DNA from: Phaeosaccion multiseriatum
Lineage: Eukaryota > Ochrophyta, other classes
Direction: 5' to 3'
DNA: 64,000 nucleotides
NCBI GenBank assembly: GCA_965112735.1
Contig: OZ218959.1
Span: 1,364,001 to 1,428,000, forward strand
Made by a program: the position numbers and the translations under genes. Each line of letters begins with the position of its first letter. Within the stretch, counting starts at the first letter, position 1. The notes under the pieces were generated by a model. It saw only the letters and a list, made by a program, of their open reading frames with translations. It did not search any database and was not told where the DNA came from. Shown here piece by piece: positions 31,911 through 43,997 of the stretch.

Positions 31911-34451
31911 TACACACATACACACACACGCACACACACCTGCTCCCCCCCCTCCAGGCCGTAAACGATGTTCTGCCGGATGGTGCGAGCGAAGAGCACT
32001 GGCTCCTGCCCCACGATGGACACCATACGATGGAAGGACTCGTGCTCGTACTCGTGCACCGGAAGCCCGTCCAGCATCACCTGTTTGTTGACATAGGTAA
32101 AACGGGGTGGGAGTGGTGGGAGTCAGGGTGTGGGTGTGGGGCGCGCACACATGTACACACACACACGCACGCACGCACGCCCGCACGCCCACCCCCACAT
32201 ACACGGCTCTCACACCCTTCACACGATCTTACTCACCTCTCCCGACTCCGGCGAGTAGAATCTTTCGAGCAGGGACACACAACTGCTCTTGCCGCCCCCC
32301 GAGGGCCCCACCAGAGCAAGTACCTTCCCCCGCGGAATGTTGAAGCTCATTCCCTGCAGAACCGTCTTTTCGGGCCGGCCGGGGTATCGGAATCGGACAT
32401 TGTGGAGGGACACCTCCCCTCTGGGGGTTGCAGGCAGACAGAAAGGGAGGGGAGAGAGGGGGACGGGGGCTGTGTTTCAGGACAGCTTCCCGATTACGAA
32501 TACACACCCACACACACCCACACGCACACACGCACACACACGTACACGCATACGCAATGCTACCTGCAGTGGCTGGGTTCGCAGTGGACGCTCTTCCCCT
32601 CGCTGGCCACTCCAAGCTCCTTCCTTTGGGGCTCTCTCGCAATGAGCTCGAACACCTTGTCCGCAGCCCCCACCGCCTAAGAGGAAGGAAAGAAGGAAGG
32701 AAGGAAGGAAGGAAGAAAGGAAGGAAGGAGGGAAGCAAGGAAGGAAGGAAGGAAGGAAGGAAGGAAGGAAGGAACGAACGTAGAAAGGAAGAAAGGAAGG
32801 AAGGAAGGAAGGAAGGAAGGAAGGAAGGAAGGAAGGAAGGAAGGAACGAACGTAGAAAGGAAGAAAGGAAGAAAGGAAGGAAGGAAGGAAGGAAGGAAGG
32901 AAGGAAGGAAGGAAGGAAGGAAGGACCACACCGTAAGTGGACATGAGAGTGAGTTCAGTTTGGAGTAGAGTACAGTACACCCCTCATCTACGCCATGCCT
33001 TTCAGCCAACTAAGTACACTTCCTCCAAATACGAGTGTCAATCCAGTCAGACCCCTCATACGAGATGCGTTACAGTTACAGGTACATGATAGACCCCCCC
33101 CCTCCCCAGTACGAGTTTCGGTTGACTAGAGCGAGCCTACCCGTATACCCCCACCTGTGACATACTGCCGAAGATGCTTCCCATGCTGTCGAAGGCCGCG
33201 CTCAGGCTGCTCAGGTACAGCAGAAAGGTCACCACCTGAGTAGTAAATCAATGAGTAGTTACGTCAGTGGGTGAGTAGTAAGTCAAAGACGTCTGTGAGT
33301 GCGTAGTATGTCAGTGAGAGAGAGAGAGAAGGGACGGGACGGGAAGGGCACGAGTCACCTTGATTGAGTGGCAAAACAAAAATGGAACAACAGGACACAG
33401 AAATACGAACAGTGGAACAACAGTGGACCAACAGTGGAACAACAAAATACCCCCCCTACCTTGCCGCCGGAGAGTTGTCCCTCCATGACGAGCTTGCCTC
33501 CGTAGAATAGCACCAGAGCCGTGGTGAGCTGCGGGAGAAGGGTGGTGGTCGAGGCATAGGCCGCGTAGGCGAGGGCTTGTTTGCGGTTCAGCTGAGGATT
33601 GGGGGGGGGGGGGAGGTGGTGGTGGGTTGAAAGGGGTGGGGGGGCGGGAGGGAGGGAGAGAGGGAGGGAGAGAGGGAGGGACGGAAGGTGGGAGAGGGAC
33701 GTACGTGACCAAAAAACGGTGCAATGTTGGGGGGCGGGGCAAAAGCCTGCCTGCCTGCGCCCATATGCCTGCCTCCCCATGCCCTGCCCGTATGCCCACG
33801 CCCATATGCCCACATGCCCATATGCCCACATGCCCATATGCCCACATGCCCATATGCCCACATGCCCACATGCCCACATGCCCATATGCCCACATGCCCA
33901 TATGCCCACATGCCCACATGCCCACATGCCCATATGCCCACATGCCCACATGCCCACATGCCCATATGCCCACATGCCCCCATGCCCACATGCCCACATG
34001 CCCACATGCCCACATGCCCACATGCCCATATGCCCATATGCTCACATGCCCACATGCCCATATGCCCATATGCCCACACACATGCATGCCCACATGCCCA
34101 TATGCTCACATGCCCATATGCCCATATGCCCACATGCCCATATGCCCGTAGCGGCGCTTCCCTCTCCTCTCTCCCTCCCTCCCTCCGACTCACCGTGTAG
34201 TAGTGCTTGAGCTGGTCTTTGAACCTGTCCATCTCCTTCTCCTCCGCAGCGAAGGACCGCACCGTTGACATGTTGGCGAGTGTTTCCTCGGCCACCTGTG
34301 TTGGTGATGCGGCAGTTGGTGACACACCGCAGTTGGCGATACAACAGTTAGTGATTGAAGGAACACAGAAAACATCTCCCTTAGAGCAAGGCCAGGCAAG
34401 ACAGGCAGGACAAAACAGGGAGTTCCCTCTCCCTCCCTCCCTCCCTCTCTC

Positions 34452-34496
<45 letters not shown>

Positions 34497-36793
34497 ATCT
34501 CTCTCTCTCTATCTATCTCTCAGTCCCTCTTCCTCTCTCTTCTCCCCTCCCATCTCGTACCGTATTGCTCTCCGCGAGTGTGTCCTGCGTTTGCTTGGAA
34601 AGCTTCCTGATGATGATGATGGCCATCGTCATGATATGTGGTGGGACAGATTGGACAGCAGCACGATGGAGGGAAGGTGAGAATGAGGAGGGAGGGAGGG
34701 AGGGAGGGAGGAAGAGGGAGAGGAAGACATACACCACCAACGCAGACGCACGCACCCACGCACGCACCCACACGCACCTGATGTACGTGCCGTAGTAGTT
34801 GGACAGGAGCACGATCGAAGGGACGCTCACAAAGGCCACGAGAGAGAGGCGCCACGAGACAGTGAACATAAAGAGGAGCGTGCCCACGGCAAGCACGAAG
34901 TTGCGGAGGAAGAAGTTGACGTTCAGCGAGATCTGTGAGTGGTCAGTAGAGTTGCAGTTGAAGTTGGAGTTTCAGTTTCCAGTTGGAGTTTTCAGTATAC
35001 ACACAACCCGATGAAGGCCTTTCACACACACACACACACGCACGCACATACACACACACACCCATGTTGGTGATACACACCTGATCGGCCACCTTGGCTG
35101 CGTCGGCGGAGAGGCGGGACGTGAGGTCGCCCACCTAGGGACAGTTTCAGTTCCAGTTTGGCAGGACAGTGAGACAAGTGGCCAGTGTTCAGTTTCAGCA
35201 GAAAAAAGAGCACTCGATGGATGGATAGGTTGGTGTCAGCCCCTATCCGCCTGAATTCTTCATGCCTCCGAATGTACATGCTTACACTCACGCTGTATGC
35301 CCATACGCTTGTACACGTTTCGCTCCACTTACCTTGGACACGTCGAAGAATCCAATTTCTTGCCGCACCAGGGCGTTGAAGAGGCGCTGCCTCAGCCGCA
35401 CATTCACTTTGCCCCCCACCACTGTAAAGATGCCGCCTCGGAGTCCCGTAAAGACGGCGCACACCAAGGCCCCACACACCAGGTAGAGGGTGTTGGTTCT
35501 GAACTCGTCCTGCTGACCACCAGTGACTACGTTGTCGATCATGAGGCCTGTAAAGTGCGGCAGAGCCACGTTGGCGACGGCCGCAACGACCAAACACACA
35601 AAGGCCAGGGCCATGAGTAAGTAGTCCTCACGCACGAGATCGACAAGGTCCCAGAGAGAGGCCTTGAACTGCACCGGCTTGTCACCACCACCCTCCTCGT
35701 CGTCAGCCTCCTCGTTTTCGCCTTGTCTTCTTGCTGCTCTTGCTCTTGCTGCACTTGCCGAGGCTGCCGCAGTTCGATGATAATGATGCGCCCTGCCTGC
35801 CTTTTCCATCCCCATGTCCTCTCCTTCCTCTCTCCTCGCTCTCGCTCTCTCCCCTGCGGCGACTTTGCAGCCGGTGGCGTCGCAGTAAGCCTCGTCCTCC
35901 TCGTCCTCGTCCTCCTCCTCCTCGTCCAGGTACCAAAGACCGCCGTCGTCGAGCACAGCAGTCGCCAGCACACCGCTCCCACTCCTACGGTCACTGCTGC
36001 TACTACTACTGCTACTACTGCTACTGCTGCTGCTGCTGGTGGTGGTGGTACACAGGCACCGGGTGGCCAGTCTGCCCAATCGGGCCCAGAGGATCTGCTC
36101 TGTGGCGGAGATGCACGCCGTCCATGTCACCAAGAGCCAGAAGTCCCACATCGTCAGGCCCGCTCCCTGGCGGCCCGTGCCATCGATGAGGCGACCCAGG
36201 CACTTGGCCGTGAGGAAGAGGAGCGACAGGGGACACGTCAGTCCGCTCGTGTTCACCGCAAAGGACAGACACCTTCTTATCCAGAGCCCACCGCTGCTGC
36301 CGTTACTGTTGTTGTTGCAGCGGCTGCGGCGGCGGCTGCCTCGCCCGCCACTTTCTCGAAGGTCGAGGCAGTCCTCACTGTTGCTGCTCTCTTCAGTATG
36401 CCAACTACCACGAGACACAAACTCCCTCTTCCCTGACCACCGCAGGCCCAGCCAACCGAAGAACAACACCGAGACTCGGAGCCCGCACAGCAGGACGAGG
36501 TCGAGTGAGGAGGAGCCAAAAGGGTATGACGTGCCCTTCTTCAGCCCCATGCACTCTCTCCACTGCCTCCCGCAGCTGGTCACTCCCAGGGCGAGCGTGA
36601 CGCTCAGGTCCAGGACGAGGAGCGAAAGACAAGCCGCTCGGAAGTAGCTCAGTCTCCTCAGCGACCTCGCAGCGTCCCGCTTGATGGCCGCTCGACGGCT
36701 GCGCCTGCTGCTGATCCTACCACTGCCACCACGTCTACCCAGCAGGGGCTGATACCCGGTATCGCCATCTCCATTCGCCAATCCCTGCTCCAT
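29397..36793 (-). CDS. ABCB/TAP-type half ABC transporter
   Basis: Exons in transcript order: 36793-35333, 35134-35081, 34932-34778, 34606-34561, 34295-34194, 33591-33460, 33235-33155, 32676-32564, 32420-32237, 32080-31940, 31580-31519, 31118-31040, 30310-30229, 29773-29397. Total 3069 nt, 1022 residues, all junctions in frame. Residues 1-390 hold several hydrophobic segments (an extra N-terminal membrane domain) and an acidic, Ser-rich linker. One six-helix transmembrane domain follows (about 395-690), then one nucleotide-binding domain: Walker [10 protein letters not shown] near 753, Q-loop VGQEPVLF, signature [10 protein letters not shown] at 861-870, Walker B VLMLDE at 881-886, D-loop SALD, H-loop IAHRLST with His near 919. 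One TMD and one NBD make it a half transporter that must dimerise. The C-tail is Pro/Ala/Ser-rich and low complexity. Extra N-terminal helices resemble TAP/ABCB9-type organelle exporters; the substrate is unknown. It diverges from the cyclopropane-synthase gene. Confidence 0.95.
30544..30946 (+). repeat. 28-bp minisatellite, about 14 copies
   Basis: Unit built from CCTAACCCCAACTACTACTA plus CCTACCCA. It lies in an intron of the minus-strand ABC gene, which reads the G-rich strand (GTAGTTGGGGTTAGGTGGG). Confidence 0.95.
31148..31380 (+). repeat. GGGA/GGGATGGA repeat
   Basis: Purine on + and so pyrimidine on the ABC transcript, just upstream of the acceptor of exon 31040-31118. A CCCT tract at 30978-31023 lies on the other side of that exon, after its donor. 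Confidence 0.93.
31690..31938 (+). repeat. CA-rich repeat
   Basis: CACACA with CACG variants. The ABC transcript reads it as GT repeats starting at the donor of exon 31940-32080. Confidence 0.93.
32684..32924 (+). repeat. GGAA repeat
   Basis: The ABC transcript reads TTCC, adjacent to the acceptor of exon 32564-32676. GAACGTAGAAAGGAAG interruptions mark two larger units. Confidence 0.95.
33775..34148 (+). repeat. CCCATATG / CCCACATG repeat
   Basis: About 45 copies of an 8-bp unit CCCACATG or CCCATATG in an ABC intron. Confidence 0.95.
34300..34357 (-). repeat. Four diverged GTTGGTGATAC copies
   Basis: GTTGGTGATGC, GTTGGTGACAC, GTTGGCGATAC and GTTAGTGATTG in tandem, immediately upstream of an ABC exon (34194-34295) in transcript sense. 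Confidence 0.8.
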
Positions 36794-37165
36794 GTCTCTC
36801 TCTCTCCGCTCAAGGCAACGTACTCACGCTTGTGCGTTTTCCGCGACTATGGAACATTCCCCTCCGCCTCGTCTCCTCGCTTGGGACCAGAAGCAGCACC
36901 AGCAGGAGTAGCAGTTCAGCAAGGAGTTAATTGACGAGACAAAGCGATGCTTCAAAAGAGAGAATAGAGAGAGAGAGGAGGAGAGAAGAAAAAATGGATG
37001 AAATTCAAACTTTTTTTTCCCCTCCTCCTGCTCCCTCCCCCACCTCTCGGATGAAGGACCAGCAAATTGGAAGCAAAGAGAAGAAGAAGGATCGATAAGT
37101 CAACCATCTCGTGAATCTCCAATAAGAGGACCGGTGGAGCACTCGCGGTCTTGGAGGGAAGGGAA
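36794..37165. promoter_or_regulatory. Divergent promoter region, ABC transporter / cyclopropane synthase
   Basis: These 372 bp separate two outward-facing start codons, so both promoters and both 5' untranslated regions must fit here. An A/T-rich purine stretch (36950-37020) with a T-run contrasts with the GC-rich surroundings. No clear TATA box was found. Shared regulation of the two genes is inferred from spacing only. Confidence 0.6.
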
Positions 37166-37970
37166 ATGGGCTCCAGAGGAAGCACTGCTCGATTGGACTC
37201 CTCCTCGGTGCTGAGTCACACAGCCCCGTTTGGCCTGGGCAGCACCTCGGAGGACGACTGGGAGATGGAGGTGGACGACGACCACCACCAGGAGGAGGAG
37301 CAGCTGCAGATGAGCATGAGCCGTGCCGACGAGAGCGACCGGCCGCTCCGAGTGGCCGTGGTGGGTGCAGGGGTGGCAGGGCTAGGTGAGTGAGGTATGA
37401 GCCTTCTTCGCATGTGTGGCTGCTATGTCTTTGTCTTCCCTGTGTCCTGATGTGTACTACAGGCATACTCCTCCGCTTTCTCTGTCGTCTTCCTTCGGAC
37501 TTACGGGACAGTATTGGGTCCGCGAAAGATACGAGCACGTCGTCAAGGGGGTAGGGCAGCTCTCGTCGTTCGCGCTTGGACTCCAGTCTGAGCTCCTCTT
37601 TCTCACGCCCTTCCGTCTAATCTCTCTGCGAGAGGGAGTCGTAGTCGGGTGTGGAGTGCTGCTGCTACTGCTGCCCTGGCACGACAGTGGGCTTCCACAC
37701 TACGCCGCGACGAACGTGCTCCCTTAACTCTTCCTTCCTTCCCTCATGATCCTCTTTGTACCCCCCCCCCATCGATCTTGAAATGATTATGAATGAACGA
37801 CTGAATGGATGGGACCCCTTTTCCTCTATCGAGCAGGAGCGGCGTGGCACCTCAGCCACTGCCCCAACGTCGAGGTTGTCCTCCTGGAGGCAGGCGACAA
37901 GGCCGGAGGACACGCCAACACCATTAAAGTACAGCCGGTACGTGCAGGACTCCTATTATTCGGTACTACG

Positions 37971-38001
<31 letters not shown>

Positions 38002-41000
38002 CGTGTGCGGTGTGTGTGTGTGTTCCCCTGTCTGTCGCTTTCTCTTCCCCGTGTTGCGTCCTGTCGGTCCCCTCTTCGAAACCCCCAAGACACCGAAAAC
38101 TGCCGCTGTGGGCATTCCATGGCACCCCAGTCCACCCACCCACCCTCCCACACCCCACCCTCCCAACACTCTAGTCGGAGAGCGAGGGCGAGGTAGCCGT
38201 GGACACGGGCTTCATGGTCTACAATGCTCAAAACTACCCCAACATGGAGGGGCTTTTCGCAGAGCTCGGAGTGGAGGGAGAGGACTCCGAAATGAGTTTC
38301 TCCGTAAGCTTAGATGGTGGAGCTATGGAGTGGGGCAGCGAGGGGCTGGGCGCGCTCCTCGCCACCAAGAAGAACGTTCTCCGCCCCGCCTTCTATCGGA
38401 TGCTCAAGGACTTGGTTCGGTAAGTGGGTGTTTAGTATGTCAGTGGGTGGGTGGGTGTGACTTGAGTGGCCTTGGGCCTTGCTGTTGACGTACTTGAATG
38501 AATGCACTTGCGCCTTGTCGTCGTTGACTTTCTTGAGTCACCGCTTCCCCTATTGCGCCAGCCAAGCAAACCAAGCCCTCCCCAATGAATGCAGTTTACA
38601 GTTTCAAGTGTCTCTCCACCTCTAACCCCTCTCCTCTCTGGGTTGTTTTAGCTCATCGTACACGTCCTATCTCTCGCTCTCTCCTCTCCACTCTCGCTGT
38701 CTCCACTCTCCCCTCTTGCTCTCTCCCTCTCTTTCCTTCACCCTCCTCGACCCCGTCGCTCTCTCCCTCGCTCTCCTCTCCCTCCCCCCCCCCACCACCC
38801 CCCCACCCACCTACATACACACAAACCAACAAGGTTCAACCGCGAGGCCTCTGAACTACTCCTCTTGCACACCCAAGACCCGCGCAGAGCGGTCACAGTT
38901 GGCGAATTCCTGAAACAACACGGCTACAGCCCCGCCTTCACCAAGACATATCTCGTGCCCATGTGTGCGGCGCTGTGGAGCTCCTCCTCGGCAGATATTA
39001 TGAACTTCAGCGCGTTCACAATGGTGTCTTTTATGCACAATCACTCCATGCTTCAGCTGTTTGGCCGACCACAGTGGAAGACACCGGCGGGGAGGAGTGT
39101 GACGTACGTGCAGGCGATTCTGAAACGGCTGAGGAGGGGACAGGGGAAGGAGGAGGAGGGTGGGGTTGAGGGGGAGGAGGGGGGTGCGGAGGAAGGAGGG
39201 GGGGGGGCTGTGAGGTTGGGCACAGAAGTGACTTCGGTAGAGAGGCAAGGGCAGGACATGTGGACGGTGCGAGTGAGACGAAGAAAGCAGGGGGAGGAGG
39301 GGGAGCAGGAGGGGGAGGGGGAGCAGGAGTCCAAGGGAGAGGAGAAGATAAAGCGGGGAGGGGAAGGAGCGGCAGAGGGAGGGCAAGGACAAGGACAAGG
39401 GCAAGGGCAAGAAGAGGAGGGGTCTGGCGAGGAAGGCTCGATGGGCAGTGAGGCGGAAGATCTTGGAGCCGTCCCACTCAGCGAAGAGGTGACCGGTGTT
39501 GCGGCTGTATCACCAACTGCTGCAGAGGAGCAACAGGGAGAGGAGGGCGGGCGAGGTGGAGGCGGGAAGGAAGAGGGCAGCCCGAGCCCTGTCGACGGCG
39601 ACGACGACGCGGATGAGGAGGACATGCACTTCGACCAGGTGCGTGGGTGCGTGTGCGTGGTGTCGACGTCGATGTCGATTTTCTCTCGAGTGACAATTCA
39701 GTCAGTGTCCGTTTATCCTTCGTGGGGAGGGGGAGGGTGATGGATGCTCCACACCAACTCAAACACGGGATCATCAGCCTGAGACTCGGAATCGATCAAC
39801 TGGAACTGAAAACTGGCTCTGTTGATCTGAAACTGACAACTGTGGACAGGTGATCTTCGCCTGCCCCGCGGACGTAACGCTGCGGCTACTGCGCTCCTCC
39901 GCCACTGCCCATGAGGCAGCGGCGCTCGGGGCCTTCCAGTTCGAGGACAACACAGTCGGTGAGGGAGGGGGAGGGAGGGAGGGAGCGAGGGGAGAGAGAC
40001 GGGGGGGGGGGGGGGTGGAGGAAGGGGGGAGTGAGGGAGTGGGAGGGTAGGTGGGGAGGGTGGCAGTGAGTGAGTCAGTGAAGTGAGTGATTGAGTGAGT
40101 GAGTGAGTGAGTGAGTGAGTGAGTGAAGTGAGTGCGTGGGGCGTGACCTCGAAAACCCCACCCCAACCCGTCGTGCCTATCCCGCTCCCCAAACCAGTGG
40201 TGCACACCGACGAGCGCCTCATGCCCCAAAGCCGGGCTGCCTGGAGCGCGTGGAACTACATCGGTACCTCCGAAGGCATCGACCGGGCGGAGAGTAAGCC
40301 CGTCTTCGTCACGTACTGGCTCAACAGGCTACAGAACCTCAAGGGAAAAGACGGGACCCCCTTAACCACCAACATCTTTGTGAGTCTCAATCCCACCCTG
40401 GCTCCGAGCCGGGATAAGGTGTTGCGTGAGATTGAGTATCGGCACCCGCAATTCTCCCCTGCGGCGGATAAGGCTCGAAGACAGGTGTGTGTGTGTGGGT
40501 GGGTTGGGTGTGCTTGTGTTTGTGTGTTTGTGTGTGTGTGTGTGTGCATGGGCGTGTGGGCGTGTGCGTGTGGGCGGAGGTGTTGGTGTGGGTGGGGGCT
40601 GAGGCGGGGATGCGTGTGGTGGGTGGGTGGATGGGGTAGGTGGATCGATGGAACCTTTCCAAACTAGCAAGCTGAAGCTGAAACGCTCTCTTGCTCTCTC
40701 TCTCTCGCTGTGTGCACGTGTATGTATGTGCGTGTGTGCGTGTGTGCGTGTGTGTGTGTGTGCGCGCGCGCGTGCTCCAGGTGGCTGCCATGAGCGGCAA
40801 GAGGGGCTTGTGGTTCGCGGGGGCGTGGCTCGGCTACGGCTTTCACGAGGACGGTCTGAGAACGGGCTTGCAAGCAGCCACCTCCATCTCGGGCAGGCCC
40901 GTGCCATGGGTCCCGCAGCAACAACAGCAGCAGCAGTCAGTGATACAGCAGGAGGAGGTGAGAGGGGCGAGGGAGGGAGAGGAGAAGGAGGTGGTGGAGG

Positions 41001-43055
41001 TGGAGGAGGAGGAGGAGGAGGAGGAGGAGGAGGAGGAGGAGGAGGAGGAGGAGGAGGAGGTGAGAGGGGCGAGGGAGGGAGAGGAGAAGAAGAAGAAGAA
41101 GAAGAAGGAGGAGGAGGAGGAGGAGGAGGTGGAGGAAGAGGAGGAGGTGGAGGAAGAGGAGGAGGACGTGAGGGGGGCTCCTTGCTCATGTACCCCCCCC
41201 ATTCTTGGCCCTCCCCCCCCCTTACCTTCTCCCCCCCCCCCCCCCAGACGCAGACGGGCGGCAGTAGCCCCCTCAGCAGCAGTGCCATTGGTGCAACGGT
41301 TGATGGCGTAGAGCCCGCCCCCACCGGGCCGTCGCTAATGTCAAGCAGCATGTCCAGCAGTGGCAGTGGCAGCAGCAGCAGCAGCAGCAGCAGGGGGCGG
41401 CAACACCGCTCCTCCCTTGTTCTCCCCCAGCCTGCACTCCCCACATCACACTCCGGTACGTCACTGTTTGTATGTCAGTTTCATTCTCAGTCGTGTCTTA
41501 GTATCAGTTTCAGTTTTGTGCCCCCCCCCACCTCCCCTAGTCTCCCCTCCCCACACCTCCCTCCGGTACGTCATGTTACGTACGGAGGTGTACGATCATG
41601 CCGTGCGCTTCTGTATCACCAACTGCTATCCTCTGCCGTATCGCCAACGCCGTTTTGCTCCACTGTGTCACCAACTGCCATCCTTTGTTGTACCACCCCT
41701 CCTTCTCCCCCCAATCCTTCTCCTCCTTCTCCCCCTCTCCTCCAGGCCTGCGGGGTGGAGTCAGTGGCCTGCTCCGCTCCGCAGTCACAGGCCTCGCTAC
41801 ACGCAGCGTATGTGCTTTCCTACGCCACACTATCTCAGTCGGGCAGCTTACACTCATCTATCCCGATGGACGGACGGTGCGGTTCGGAGAGGGTATGGCA
41901 GTGGATGGGATCACCCCTTGCAGGGAGGAGCAGAACATTGCGGTGCGCGTGTTCGATTGGTGGTTCTTTGTTCGAATCGCTCTTGAATACGATCTCGGCC
42001 TGGCCAGGTGAGGGAGGGGAGGGAAGGGGAGAGGAGGAGAGGCGAGACGAGGGGAGGCGAGACGAGGGGAGGGGAGGGGAGGGGAGGGGAGGGGAGGGGA
42101 GGGGAGGGGAGGGGAGGGGAGGGGAGGGGTGATGCTTAGTAAGCGTGAAGTTCGTCCCTTTGTCTTGTCGCCTTGATCGACTGACCTTCACTCTTTCCTT
42201 CCCACTCTCTCACTCTCTCCGTCCCTCCCTCCCCTCTCTGCCGCGGGGCGCAGGTCGTACATAGCTGGGGAGTGGATGATTGAAGGAGACACCCGGTACG
42301 CAGACGGATTGCGAAGGCTCTTCCTCCTCTTCGTGGACAATAGAGACACCTCCAAGAGCAACGCCTTGTCGCCGGGTACGCACATGCACTCACGCACATA
42401 CACACGCTAACGCACACACACATTCACACACACACACACACACGCCACTGCTCTTCTCTCCTCCCTCCGGCTCACCCTCCTCCTCCCCCCCCAACCCACC
42501 TTCAACACCTTCGACAGCCAAACTCTTCACGGCGTGGATAGGCTACGGCTTGAACTTCCTTCGCTACAAGCTCTCCATGGACAACAGCATCCGAGGTGCG
42601 CCATTTGTGATGTGTCGGTGTGGGTCCGCGTGTGGGCCGTGCGTGTACCCCTTGGGTCCAGTCCCCGCTCCCTCCTCCTCTCTGCACTCTCGGCACTCTC
42701 TGCGCAGGAAGGAAGTGTGACGCGGACGTTTTCCTCCCTCCCCTCTCTCTCAAGGTATTCCTGTAAGTCAATAAAGTTCCCTCCCCTCCTTCCCTCCCTC
42801 CCTCCCTCCCTCCCTCCCTCTCTCTCCCTCCCTCCTGCCTCCTCCTCCTCCTTGCCCCCCAGGCTCTCGCAGCAACATTGAGGCCCACTACGACCTGTCC
42901 AACGATTTGTTCACCACCTTCCTCGACACTCGGCACCTCATGTACAGCAGTGCCATCTTCGACGCTTCGCTAGACGTCGCCAAGCCGGGGCGGAACTTGG
43001 TGTTTAGAGATACGCTGGAGGCTGCTCAGGTGAAGATGGAAGTTTCCTCGCCCTC

Positions 43056-43101
<46 letters not shown>

Positions 43102-43935
43102 TCCCTCTCCTCTCGCTCGCCCTCTCTCTCTCTCTCATCCCCGTCCCTCCGTCTCCCTCCCTCTGTCCGTCTCCCCTCTTCTCTCAATTCTCTCCTCCCA
43201 GACGCGCAAGATCGACTTGCTGATTAAGCGCTCTCGCGTGGAGGCCCACCACAAGCTGCTGGACATTGGCTTCGGCTGGGGGGGGGTGGCCATTCGGGCA
43301 GCGGAGACCATCGGCTGCCAGGTGAGGCTTGACCTGGCCACTGCCATCCTCAGCTTTGTTTCCTTTGGTTCTTTCTCTAGTCACCGACTGATGCCTGTGT
43401 GGGTGCGTGCGTGGGTGCGTGCATGGGTGCGTGCGTGAGCTGCGTGCCTGCCCTGGGGTGGGCCTCTGACTTGCTCCACCCCCTCCTCCCTCCTCCTCCT
43501 CCTCCTCCTCCTCCTCCTCCTCCTTCTCCTCCCCCTCCTCCCCCTCCTCCTCCCCCTCCTCCTCCTCCTCCTCCTCCTCCTCCTCCTCCTCCTCCTCCTC
43601 CTCCTCCTTCTCCTCCTCCTCCTCCTCCTCCTCCTCCTCCTCCTCCTCCTCCTCCTCCTCCTCCCCCTTACCCCCCTCCTCCCTTTTCCTCCCCAAGGTG
43701 GTAGGCATCACCCTCTCTATCGAACAGAAGCAGCTGGCCGAGCGCCTGGTGCGTGAGAAGGGCCTAGAGCACCTAGTCACCTTTGAACTCGTGGACTATC
43801 GCATCTTTTCCTCGCAACACAAGGCCGAGTTCGACAGCATCATCTCTTGCGAAATGATTGAGGCAGTGGGTCACAGGTGAGTGCGTTGGTGGTACGGAAG
43901 ATGTGGTTTATTATGTTTGTTTGGGTGTCAGGACA

Positions 43936-43997
<62 letters not shown>

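Noticed and set aside
40955-41170. Poly-Glu extension of cyclopropane-synthase exon 7
   Set aside because: A GTGAGA donor at 40958 removes it and joins in frame to exon 41248-41455. Reading through the GGA tract leads to a frame that does not continue into the synthase domain.
42767-42774. AATAAA at the CAATAAAG site as a polyadenylation signal
   Set aside because: It lies within an intron between two well-supported exons of the cyclopropane-synthase domain.
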